Origin: a virus
Length of the DNA: 62,620 nucleotides
Reading direction: 5' to 3' (one strand)
Virus record (IMG/VR): IMGVR_UViG_3300008110_000094
Location: 1 to 62,620 of that record
Shown: piece by piece, positions 36,529-43,216 of the stretch
Layout of the letters: every line of letters starts with the position of its first letter
Position numbering within the stretch: position 1 is the stretch's first letter
The notes under the pieces: model-generated
What the model saw: only the letters and a program-made list of their open reading frames with translations
Database searches by the model: none
Told to the model about the DNA's origin: nothing
Made by a program: the position numbers and the translations under genes

Positions 36529-36599
36529 GAGCACAGGGTCTTTGGCGTAAACGCCGGGCTTGCCGATAATCTCGATGCCCTGAGTCCGGCCCTGTGCTC
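36529..36599. ncRNA. Three-arm folded element, possible structured RNA or DNA site
   Basis: GAGCACAGGG (36529-36538) and CCCTGTGCTC (36590-36599) form a perfect 10-bp outer stem. Inside lie hairpin GGCGT-AA-ACGCC (36544-36555) and a second arm GGGC (36556-36559) with GCCC (36577-36580) containing CGA/TCG. No known RNA family fits. Could be a small RNA, integrase arm/core structure, or a chance fold in GC-rich DNA. Confidence 0.4.
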
Positions 36600-36772
36600 G
36601 CCGCCGAAGCGGGAGTAGATGACGCGGGCCACGCCCGAAGGCAGGCGTATCCCAAAAGGGGCCGGGTCGAAGGTTTTTCGTCCACCCCTAGTCTCCGCAA
36701 GATGCGGCGCTTTATGGCTTTAAGCTACGACCGTATCCCTGCCAACCGCCGCCCGCGTCACGGATTGTGTAT

Positions 36773-36871
36773 CATAATGGCACGCTCAATCCAAGAGCCC
36801 CCGTGACGGTTTTCTTCGCGGGGAAATGGTGGGAAGAAACAGGAATATTTCGTAACATTATGGCACGGTCG
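36773..36871. promoter_or_regulatory. Repeated CATWATGGCACG elements and operator copy
   Basis: CATAATGGCACGCTCA (36773-36788) and CATTATGGCACGGTCG (36856-36871) share 12 of their 16 bases. The second is 15/16 identical to 391-406 at the late promoter. The operator 12-mer (minus strand CATAATGTTACG, 36851-36862) overlaps the second. Likely protein-binding sites near attP. Confidence 0.45.
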
Positions 36872-36912
36872 CCAGCAAAGACATTGATTTTGAACGCAAA
36901 AATATTCAAAGA

Positions 36913-36940
36913 CGGCAAGTACGCCGAGATGTAAATCAAT
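36913..36940 (-). terminator. Weak candidate terminator after the integrase
   Basis: On the minus strand CGGC(G)-(T)GCCG forms a short stem (36913-36926), followed by a T-rich run toward 36896. Only 4-5 pairs, so it is marginal; it would end the left operon before attP. Confidence 0.25.
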
Positions 36941-36943
36941 GAG

Positions 36944-38008
36944 TTAGTCATTCTGGCGGCGCGGTTTGTTTCCAACCGGAAACGCGAGGATCGCAGGCCG
37001 CGCAGCCAGATGCGCTTTCAATTTACGGTACGCGGCGATCGAGAGCCCGTCCGTGCGCGCCGCGTACGCTCGCAACATGGACCGGCCGCCGATGCTGTGC
37101 CCGGTGATGGCCGCCGTCTCGGCGTCCGTGCACCCAGCCTCGAGCAATTGGGTTGTGACCGTTCCCCGGATGTCGTGAAAGTGCCGGTCGGCGTCCAAGA
37201 GCCCGGCTTTGGCAAGGGCCTCTTTCCAGCGCGCATTGAAATTCGGGGTGCCCCAGGGGATTCCTCGCGCCTCGGTCGCAAGGATCGTCTCGGCGCCACT
37301 CTTGCGGCATTCCTCGAGCAGCTCGCCCAATTGCGGAAGCTCCATCACGGGCAGGCGCACGATCGGCGGCGGAACCATTTTGGCGGTTTTCGACGGCGTG
37401 TAGGTGATCCAGCCGTCCCAATAGTCCGACCAGCGCAAGCGGCGCAGATCCCCGAGCCTTGCGGCGGTCAACAGGGCAAGCCTCACCATGCGCGACAGAT
37501 CGGGGCTGGCATGTGCCAGCAATTGCGCCAGCATCGCCTCGTCCCAAATCTTGTCGGCCCGCCGGCCGCCCCTGCCCAGCCGATCGATCCCCTTGGCGTG
37601 GTTGACGGTCACGATCCGGCGTTCATAGGCCCAAGAAAGGACCGTCCCCAAGACGCCTGTGATTTTGTCGGCCTTGGCCGGGTGCGCGGCGTGCTCGTCG
37701 CGCAGGGCGTAGAACTCGGTCCTTATGCGGTGGTCGCAAAGGTTCTCGATCGTCGCCCAACCAAGCCGATCCTCGATGATTCCCAAATAGTAGAAGGTCG
37801 CGGCCTGCCAAGATTGCGAGAGCGCCTTGAACTCGGGCGACTTGGTGTAGGCGGCGTTGATCGACCGAAACCCGTGCCCGGTCGATTGCAGGAAGCGCGA
37901 TGGCTCCTTCGCCTTGCGTTGGTAGATGTATTCTTTGATCGTGCCGTCAGCGAGCTTCTTGCGGACGACGTTTCGACCAGCGGGTTTTTCGGGCTTCAAA
38001 GTCGTCAT
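36944..38008 (-). CDS. int: Tyrosine-recombinase integrase
   Basis: About 354 residues from the ATG at 38008 (in-frame ATGs at 38017 and further up are also possible). The catalytic set is present, numbered from 38008: Arg184 (TAARLGDL), Lys207/210 (SKTAK), His278-x-x-Arg281 (HDIRG), His304 (TGHS) and Tyr315 (LRAY). The N-terminal part (1-150) is a SAM-like/arm-binding region. It catalyses insertion at the host attB. It is the last gene of the long left operon and overlaps the AlpA-like gene. Confidence 0.93.
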   Translation of the reverse strand: MTTLKPEKPAGRNVVRKKLADGTIKEYIYQRKAKEPSRFLQSTGHGFRSINAAYTKSPEFKALSQSWQAATFYYLGIIEDRLGWATIENLCDHRIRTEFYALRDEHAAHPAKADKITGVLGTVLSWAYERRIVTVNHAKGIDRLGRGGRRADKIWDEAMLAQLLAHASPDLSRMVRLALLTAARLGDLRRLRWSDYWDGWITYTPSKTAKMVPPPIVRLPVMELPQLGELLEECRKSGAETILATEARGIPWGTPNFNARWKEALAKAGLLDADRHFHDIRGTVTTQLLEAGCTDAETAAITGHSIGGRSMLRAYAARTDGLSIAAYRKLKAHLAARPAILAFPVGNKPRRQND

Positions 38009-38204
38009 GGGCGACACCATTCTTGATCCCGGCAATACGGTCAAGGGCTTGGTCTATCTGGCGGCTGTCCCAGCGCGACGTTCCGGGGAGCGGGGCGGGG
38101 ACAATGCCGAGGTCTATCCAACGATAAAGCGTTGAACTCCCGACCTTTAGATACGCCATCACTTCAAGGCGGCGCATCAGGCGCGAGGGCTCACTTTCCG
38201 CCAC
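37947..38204 (-). CDS. AlpA/excisionase-like HTH protein (85 aa)
   Basis: GTG start at 38204, overlapping the preceding small membrane gene. Residues 7-60 (RLMRRLEVMAYLKVGSSTLY then RWIDLGIVPAPLPGTSRWD) fit the winged-HTH of AlpA/Xis-type regulators. Its end overlaps the integrase start by about 60 bases. It is the best candidate for the recombination directionality factor. Confidence 0.8.
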   Translation of the reverse strand: MAESEPSRLMRRLEVMAYLKVGSSTLYRWIDLGIVPAPLPGTSRWDSRQIDQALDRIAGIKNGVAHDDFEARKTRWSKRRPQEAR

Positions 38205-38301
38205 GGCGCTTCCTCGCTGCGGTTCGCCACGCCAGAAACGCGACCGCCAGTATTGGCAGGACGATTGGTGCCAGAGCGATCGCGATCAGCCAGCCGTTCA
38301 T
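38191..38301 (-). CDS. Small membrane protein (36 aa)
   Basis: ATGA coupling with the upstream HNH gene at 38298-38301, and overlap with the AlpA-like start. One hydrophobic span (residues 4-24, LIAIALAPIVLPILAVAFLA) ends in a positively charged tail (RRGGK). Function unknown. Confidence 0.6.
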   Translation of the reverse strand: MNGWLIAIALAPIVLPILAVAFLAWRTAARKRRGGK

Positions 38302-38657
38302 GCCGTCACCAGTTTCCGGCGATGGGGCGACAGGCGTGCGAACTCGCGCGCGAGATCCTTCATGTCGATGCCGTGCTTGGCCTCGAACGACGATTCTCCA
38401 ATGGCATGCTGTTGGGCGTGGCAAGTGAAACAAAGACTCAAGGTCCATTGATCGCCCGGCTTGACCGATAGAGCGCCGTCCGTGCCGGTCCTGACGTGAG
38501 CCGCAACGATGTCCCTGTTCTCGCACCCCGGAACGCAGCACCGATGGGTGCGGACCCATTTCAAATGGGGAGCACAGCGGATCGGGCCTGCGCGCCGGCC
38601 GATGTCGATCCGGGGGCGGGCGGGGCGCTTTTCCTTGGGGAGTTTGCGGGGAAGCAT
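38298..38657 (-). CDS. HNH-type nuclease, Ref/DUF968-like (119 aa)
   Basis: A basic N-terminus (MLPRKLPKEKRPARPR) precedes a zinc-HNH core: CCVPGCENRDIVAAHVR, KPGDQWTLSLCFTCHAQQH and HGIDM. This arrangement matches the phage Ref (RecA-dependent nuclease) and DUF968 type, thought to act in recombination or repair. It belongs to a run of overlapping small genes on the minus strand. Confidence 0.75.
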   Translation of the reverse strand: MLPRKLPKEKRPARPRIDIGRRAGPIRCAPHLKWVRTHRCCVPGCENRDIVAAHVRTGTDGALSVKPGDQWTLSLCFTCHAQQHAIGESSFEAKHGIDMKDLAREFARLSPHRRKLVTA

Positions 38658-38659
38658 GG

Positions 38660-38884
38660 TCAACCTTTCGGCCCGTTCAGAACGCAAGTACGGAGCTTGT
38701 TGTGCGCTGCTGCTGCGAATCCGTATGACGCATCGCGGATCATTCCATCGTCCGGCAGCGCATCCGGCACGCGCCGCGCCAAGAATGCGGAGAGGGCTTG
38801 GCGCAGCCCCGTTCTGGAGTTGATTGCAGCGCGCGCGGCATCAAGCTCCGCATCGCTGATATTGACTTCGCTCGGGTCGGTCAT
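38660..38884 (-). CDS. Hypothetical protein (74 aa)
   Basis: ATGA-coupled to the gene upstream (38881-38884). Acidic N-terminus (MTDPSEVNISDAELDAARAAI) then a helical, Ala-rich body. No family recognised; the DAELDAARAAI style occurs in many small phage early proteins. Confidence 0.55.
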   Translation of the reverse strand: MTDPSEVNISDAELDAARAAINSRTGLRQALSAFLARRVPDALPDDGMIRDASYGFAAAAHNKLRTCVLNGPKG

Positions 38885-39141
38885 TTTGGCTCCTTGTCCA
38901 AAGCGGCAACGCGCATACCGGCAGCAAAACCAGCCATCCACGTTGCCTCTGCAAAGTTGGCGATGCCGTGCGCGCGGCCCCATTCAATCAAGTCATTCGG
39001 ACATTCGCGCTCGGCAAGCAACCGGGCGGCGAAGGCGTCGGCGCGTTTTTTTGCTTGCGATATCTTGGCTACAGCGTCGCTTGTTCCTTTGGCCTCGGCA
39101 TCGTCCCAATAGAACGGGCGCGCAAATTCTGCTTTGCTCAC
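38881..39141 (-). CDS. Hypothetical protein (86 aa)
   Basis: Overlaps both neighbours by 4 bases, so is part of a tightly coupled operon. An Ala/Lys-rich helix (about 20-45) leads to an aromatic WMAGFAAGMR segment. No recognised domain. Confidence 0.6.
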   Translation of the reverse strand: MSKAEFARPFYWDDAEAKGTSDAVAKISQAKKRADAFAARLLAERECPNDLIEWGRAHGIANFAEATWMAGFAAGMRVAALDKEPK

Positions 39142-39467
39142 GTCGCACCGCCTTGCCCGCGCGCTCGGATGGCGTAAATCGTTTCGGCCTTAAACATTTC
39201 CAGAAGTCCGCCACCTTCGCTTTGTCCACCTTGGACGACGCGCATTGAATTTATGATCTTGATGCAGCGTTCACGTTCCGCCGCAACGGCATCTGCTGTC
39301 GACACGGCCGGCCTTGCGGTCAGCGCGGCGATGAGGGCGGCTTCTGCCGCGTTCATTGCCTCGCGCGCCGGTGGAAATTCGGCGGTGTATTCCTGCCCCC
39401 TGAACTCCAGTGCCGCCATATTCAGCAGCGCGTCTTTGTAGCGTCGAACCAAATCGTAGGGCGTCAT
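39138..39467 (-). CDS. Hypothetical helical protein (109 aa)
   Basis: Starts at the ATG at 39467 with a GAGCAACCCC leader and 4-base overlap to the gene upstream. N-terminal MTPYDLVRRYKDALLNMAA, then a long Ala/Glu-rich helix that includes AAERERCIKII, a segment frequent in phage proteins with an 'ERERC' helix. No enzymatic motif. Confidence 0.6.
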   Translation of the reverse strand: MTPYDLVRRYKDALLNMAALEFRGQEYTAEFPPAREAMNAAEAALIAALTARPAVSTADAVAAERERCIKIINSMRVVQGGQSEGGGLLEMFKAETIYAIRARGQGGAT

Positions 39468-40114
39468 CGGGGTTGCTCCTTTGCGAGTGCTTTGGCCGCG
39501 AGTTCGGACATGCGTGCAAAGGCGCGGGCAACGCGCTCGCTGCCTTCCCATGCGCCTGTGCGGCGGTCGTCGCGCATCATTGCCGCCGACATTTCGCCCG
39601 CGCGTTTTAGCCGATGCAGCAAGGCCCGCGCCTCGGCAAGCTCACGCTCTGCGTTTTGCTGGGCACGCCATGCCGCGTTTGATCGGTCGCGGGAAGCTTC
39701 AAGGCCCTTGAGCAACTCGGCAATCTTGGCCTCTGCGCGTTCGGCGCGGGCGCGCATATCGGCCAGCGTCTTTAGTCGTTCGGATAGCGCAAGGTTCGTG
39801 TCGGCAAGCTCGGCCCGCAGCGTGTCGCACTCGGCGCGCATGGCAACCACATCATCTGCAATCTTGGAATTAAGCTTGATTTGCGCGTTAAGCTGATGTT
39901 CGGCTTGAGTGGTATTTAGGACACGCATATTCCACGCGATAGCGGCGCAATCTTCTGCGGACGCCATGCCAGGCGGCCCGTGAAATCTCGGCGGCCCGCT
40001 TCCCATGCAATCTCGGTTGGAACAACAAATCTTTCTGCCGTCTCGAATATAAGCAGATTGTGCTTTGCCCCCACAAAACGGACACGGCAGCAGTTGCGTC
40101 GGCGTCTTGCTCAT
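39464..40114 (-). CDS. Lar-like zinc-ribbon fused to a coiled coil (216 aa)
   Basis: Residues 8-55 match the restriction-alleviation Lar domain: LLPCPFCGGKA, then CCSNRDCMG and the closing AIAWNMR. Residues about 60-190 are a long charged coiled coil. Lar of the Rac prophage modulates type I restriction-modification. Most Lar-like proteins stop after about 70 residues, so the coiled-coil extension is unusual. Anti-restriction activity is inferred only from family membership. Confidence 0.7.
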   Translation of the reverse strand: MSKTPTQLLPCPFCGGKAQSAYIRDGRKICCSNRDCMGSGPPRFHGPPGMASAEDCAAIAWNMRVLNTTQAEHQLNAQIKLNSKIADDVVAMRAECDTLRAELADTNLALSERLKTLADMRARAERAEAKIAELLKGLEASRDRSNAAWRAQQNAERELAEARALLHRLKRAGEMSAAMMRDDRRTGAWEGSERVARAFARMSELAAKALAKEQPR

Positions 40115-40725
40115 TTCGCGCTCCGTTTCAAAGCTTGCTTGGCCGCGTCCTGTTGCCACTTGCTATCGTTGCTCCATTCGATAGCGCGCAGCGCCGCTTC
40201 CAGTTCCGCCACGCGGTCAACAAGCCGCGCCTGACTTTCGGACAGCGCGAGATACTGGCTCGTTATTTCGCACGCTTCGGCCTCCAGTTCCGCCGCGCGC
40301 TTTTCAAGGGCGTCTGCGCGTGCCGTTTCAGCGTTGGCAAACTTGCGTTGGAACTCCGCTTCTGCCGACATCAACTTCAACTGCACTTCAACGGCAGCGT
40401 TTGTCGCGTCGGCTGCGGGCGGCGTGGCGGCGCTGGCTGGGCGCCACAGAACGTCGAACTTTCCGTCGTCATCAAACGACGTGTATTCGTAGCGCCAGCG
40501 ATGGCCGTCGAACATGAATGCGTCATCGTGGGGCGCGTCTTGCGGAAAGCGCGCTTTCAAAAGAAGGCCGTATTCTGGCGTGCCGTGACGCACTGTGCGC
40601 GATACACCCTGCTTCTGCCCCGCCTTCGCCTCACCCTCCCGGCGCGCGGCTTCTTGCTCAAGAATCTCGGTCATCGTGTACGGGTTGACCTTCCAATCGT
40701 TGAAAAGCGCCGCCAAATCCCGCAA
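40111..40725 (-). CDS. Hypothetical coiled-coil protein (about 204 aa)
   Basis: Tentative start TTG at 40725 with a poor ribosome-binding site. The frame is open to 40755 with protein-like codons (DIDKLTPGQ), and a GAGGG site stands before an ATC, so a non-standard start is possible. The middle has GTPEYGLLLKARFP and DGHRWRYEYTSFDDDG; the C-terminal 90 residues are a coiled coil. 4-base overlap with the next gene. Function unknown. Confidence 0.55.
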   Translation of the reverse strand: MRDLAALFNDWKVNPYTMTEILEQEAARREGEAKAGQKQGVSRTVRHGTPEYGLLLKARFPQDAPHDDAFMFDGHRWRYEYTSFDDDGKFDVLWRPASAATPPAADATNAAVEVQLKLMSAEAEFQRKFANAETARADALEKRAAELEAEACEITSQYLALSESQARLVDRVAELEAALRAIEWSNDSKWQQDAAKQALKRSAK

Positions 40726-40750
40726 CTGCCCCGGCGTCAGTTTGTCGATG

Positions 40751-40960
40751 TCACTTGACCCTCTTTTGTGTTTTGCGAAGCATCTGAGAACTGGACTCGT
40801 ACCCCTCGATCACGCCGAGGGGATACCGGACGTGGCCGCTGTCGCCGTTGGTGCGGAACCACGACGGACCCTTGTTCTGCATGCGCCAGCGCCGCAGGGT
40901 TTCCGGTCGGATGCCCCAGCGCTCGGCAAGCTGGGCGGTGGTGAGGGCGGATTCAGTCAT
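40751..40960 (-). CDS. Small HTH protein, MerR/excisionase-like (69 aa)
   Basis: ATGA coupling at 40957-40960. Residues 5-55 (ALTTAQLAERWGIRPETLRRWR ... GHVRYPLGVIEGYE) form a typical HTH_17-type winged helix with RYP wing. Such proteins act as excisionases or small transcription regulators. A second candidate Xis lies beside the integrase. Confidence 0.75.
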   Translation of the reverse strand: MTESALTTAQLAERWGIRPETLRRWRMQNKGPSWFRTNGDSGHVRYPLGVIEGYESSSQMLRKTQKRVK

Positions 40961-41241
40961 GCCGCCTCGATTTTCTTCGGCTTGAGCGCGTCCATGCTGG
41001 CATCGGTGCGCCACGTCTCCCGCACCCACAGCCGATCGTCGGGGGCGAAGCGCAGCAGGTTCGGGTACTTTGGGGCGTCTATGACGTGTGTCGTCAGCCC
41101 CATGCGCGTCTTTGTCGCCTCGCGCAGCACCATGTTGCTGTCGCGCCGGACGCCTTTGATGATGCGCCGCGTCTGGGTCTTGCGGCCGTCGAGCAGGGCG
41201 CGCACCATCGGCGCCGCGAAGATGATCGGGCGATCAGTCAT
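40957..41241 (-). CDS. Short form of the phage 'GRKTQTRR' protein (94 aa)
   Basis: It starts MTDRPIIFAAPMVRALLDGRKTQTRRIIKG and later has the DRLWVRETW motif, both hallmarks of a common phage family related to ASCH/PUA-like folds. Family members are usually about twice as long; this copy ends shortly after the RETW motif. It may be a truncated yet folded domain. RNA or modified-base binding is possible. Confidence 0.7.
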   Translation of the reverse strand: MTDRPIIFAAPMVRALLDGRKTQTRRIIKGVRRDSNMVLREATKTRMGLTTHVIDAPKYPNLLRFAPDDRLWVRETWRTDASMDALKPKKIEAA

Positions 41242-41530
41242 AGTTTTTGTCCTCGGCTTGTTTTGCGCGCCACGCATCGAGTTCCGCGTCGGTGATGCCG
41301 AGCGCCTTCTGCAGCGTTTCGCAATAGCGGTTCCGGTCGGTGAGCTTTATCCCGGCCGATCGGTTCGTCCGTGCGATGGCGATGCTTGACAGCACCTCGT
41401 GGCACAGCTTCGGCGCGCCGTCCTTGCCGTGGATACAAGCGCCGTTGGGCGGCTCGTCGCCGATCCAGGACGTGTAGACGTAAAGCCCGCACGTCTTGCA
41501 CGATCCTTCGGCTTCGGTGAGGGCGGTCAT
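41234..41530 (-). CDS. Cys-containing hypothetical protein (98 aa)
   Basis: CKTCG near residue 11 with further Cys at about 32 and 43 could bind zinc. The C-terminal half is helical (YCETLQKALGITDAELDAWRAK). It overlaps the DUF5131 stop upstream by 4 bases and the next start by 8. No family recognised. Confidence 0.6.
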   Translation of the reverse strand: MTALTEAEGSCKTCGLYVYTSWIGDEPPNGACIHGKDGAPKLCHEVLSSIAIARTNRSAGIKLTDRNRYCETLQKALGITDAELDAWRAKQAEDKNYD

Positions 41531-42558
41531 GCGCGCACCTGCGGGTAATCGTCGTGGGTGCGACCGTCAAGCGTGCGGCCGGTGGCCTTCTTGCTGGCTT
41601 TTCGGAAATACTGATTTTCCATGAAGACGCCGACGCCCCGAATCTCTTCGTCTTCTTGGATCTCACTCGCCGGCGTCTCGACAGGAGCCCACGAACCCCA
41701 CTGTTTGAACAGGAAGGCGACGCCCGCGTGCGCGCACTGGTCGCGCAACGACTGCGCCCAGGCAGGGTGCATCGGGCGCGCATCGGGGCCGGACTCGCCG
41801 CCGGCCACGACCCAATCGAGGCGAGGTACGCGGCCCGTCGGCTCGCCCATCCAGTCGCGGGCGTAACCTTCGAGCGCGTGCAGATTTTCGGCGCCGCGAA
41901 AGTTCATCGTGTCGATGCCGTTCAGATCGACCGGGCCCAGCAACGGCTCGGCGCTGATCCACCGCACGGCGGCGGGCGTGTCCAACAGGATCGGGATGCG
42001 CTCGTCGGCGCGGCGCTGGTCTTCGACCGACACGCCAAGCCAGACGTTCGGCAGGGGCATCACGTCGTCATGGCCAGCGTGATACGCAGAAGCTAGCTCT
42101 GCACCATCGACAATATCCACATGGCGACACGCCGCTTCGAGTATTCGATTCACCGCACCTGTCGCCCGCACATAATCCCGCATCCGCTCGGGCCGCTTGG
42201 TCAGCACTTGGAACGTGTGCTGCGGCGCCAGCGCCATCACGGCGAACACGCGGTCGATCGTCTCGTCGGTCACGCCGTAGGCGAATAGGTCTGACATGCT
42301 GTTGACGAAGACGCGCTTCGGCTTGCGCCATTTCAGCGGATCGAGCAGCGCCTTTTCCCAGACGCGCACCTCGCCGGTCCAGACCGGCTTTCCGTTCACA
42401 ACGCGCGTGAGGCCTTTGTATTTGGCCTGGTCGAGCCGCTCGCCGAGCCGGTGCGCCTCGCCCATCGCGTAGCAATTCGTGCAGCCCGGCGACACGAGGC
42501 TGCAGCCCGCGATCGGGTTCCAAACTTGATCCGTCCATTCTATACTTGTCTTACCCAT
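41527..42558 (-). CDS. DUF5131 / phage Gp37-Gp68 family protein
   Basis: 343 residues, opening with the family hallmark TSIEWTDQVWNPIAGC and the Cys cluster GCSLVSPGCTNCYA (about 17-30), which resembles a radical-SAM-type cluster. Further family motifs are VFVNSMSDLF, FQVLTKRPERM, NVWLGVSVED and GGESGPDARPMHP. The biochemical role is unknown. Its ATG (42558) overlaps the divergent HNH gene start at 42557, and its AAAGAGGT ribosome-binding site lies within the HNH gene. See the remnant at 43178. Confidence 0.88.
   Translation of the reverse strand: MGKTSIEWTDQVWNPIAGCSLVSPGCTNCYAMGEAHRLGERLDQAKYKGLTRVVNGKPVWTGEVRVWEKALLDPLKWRKPKRVFVNSMSDLFAYGVTDETIDRVFAVMALAPQHTFQVLTKRPERMRDYVRATGAVNRILEAACRHVDIVDGAELASAYHAGHDDVMPLPNVWLGVSVEDQRRADERIPILLDTPAAVRWISAEPLLGPVDLNGIDTMNFRGAENLHALEGYARDWMGEPTGRVPRLDWVVAGGESGPDARPMHPAWAQSLRDQCAHAGVAFLFKQWGSWAPVETPASEIQEDEEIRGVGVFMENQYFRKASKKATGRTLDGRTHDDYPQVRA
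42529..42540. repeat. 12-bp direct repeat flanking the HNH insertion
   Basis: ATCCGTCCATTC occurs here and at 43184-43195. Both copies encode the IEWTD residues of the DUF5131 N-terminus on the minus strand and bracket the HNH gene. Confidence 0.8.
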
Positions 42559-43177
42559 GATCGACCTCTTTGAATCCGCAGAACGCCGTTGTGGCAAATG
42601 CCGACTGCTCAAGCAGCCGACTGCGTTCACTCGAGACGCTTCTCGAAAGAGCGGCCTTAACTACGTTTGCGCGGATTGCAAAAGCAGCCGAGTGATGGCG
42701 GGGCCAACGATTAGAGAGAGACGGTCGCGCCGTGCTGCAGGGCTGGCGTGGTGCAGAACGTGCAGCGATTGGCTTCCGGCTCTCGACGTGAACAAGGGCG
42801 TGTGTCGATCTCACGCAAATGCCGAAGCGCGGGCGCTTTATCGTTGTTCCGCCACGTTTAGGGATGCGCGCCGTGCACATGCGGTACGGCGAAAGCGCGG
42901 TGTGGAGCGCGTTCCGGAAATCGGCAGGGTGTGTTTGCTGGAGTATTTCGAGGGCAGGTGCGCTTATTGCGCCGCTGCAGCCGAAACCTGGGATCACGTT
43001 GTTCCAGTCGCGCGAGGCGGCGAGACTACGCCCGAAAACATCGTCCCTGCGTGTGTGCGCTGCAATAGCTCCAAACGCGACAGTGACGTTTGGGAGTGGA
43101 TGGCGCGAAAAGGGATCGAACCGACAGAGCTTTTGGTTGAGCGCCTTTCCGAAGGTGGCGCAGGCGTTTGCAGCTAG
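42557..43177 (+). CDS. HNH endonuclease, free-standing (homing-type candidate)
   Basis: The only plus-strand gene within the left operon. Residues about 125-185 hold the HNH core: CAYCAAAAETWDHVVPVARGG, TTPENIVPACVRCNSSKRD. The N-terminal half has two Cys pairs (CGKCR, CADC) and a further CRTC, like zinc fingers. It sits exactly at the start of the DUF5131 gene, whose first codons are duplicated on the other side. This is how homing nucleases often occupy the gene they target. Confidence 0.88.
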   Translation: MIDLFESAERRCGKCRLLKQPTAFTRDASRKSGLNYVCADCKSSRVMAGPTIRERRSRRAAGLAWCRTCSDWLPALDVNKGVCRSHANAEARALYRCSATFRDARRAHAVRRKRGVERVPEIGRVCLLEYFEGRCAYCAAAAETWDHVVPVARGGETTPENIVPACVRCNSSKRDSDVWEWMARKGIEPTELLVERLSEGGAGVCS

Positions 43178-43216
43178 CTTCGCATCCGTCCATTCGATGC
43201 CGGTTTTCGTGCTCAT
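43178..43216 (-). pseudogene. Remnant 5' end of a DUF5131 gene
   Basis: An ATG at 43216, ATGA-coupled to the Rad50-like stop, opens MSTKTGIEWTDA, the hallmark start of DUF5131 proteins, then the sequence turns into nonsense antisense to the HNH gene. The intact gene restarts at 42558 with TSIEWTD. The remnant therefore marks the original start, displaced by the HNH insertion. Confidence 0.75.

Larger units (their letters stand above)
36332..36943. other. Mostly non-coding attP-type region
   Basis: About 600 bases between tRNA-His and the 3' end of the integrase gene. The ORFs present have poor starts and composition, and I accept none. The stretch holds several inverted repeats (one forming a three-arm fold at 36529-36599), two copies of a CATWATGGCAC element and one operator 12-mer. 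Next to an integrase this is where attP is expected; the core cannot be defined without the host junctions. Confidence 0.5.

Noticed and set aside
36425-36700. Possible minus-strand gene or tmRNA-like sequence between tRNA-His and integrase
   Set aside because: One frame gives a plausible C-terminus but there is no start in that frame and no tmRNA tag or pseudo-tRNA ends; left as non-coding.
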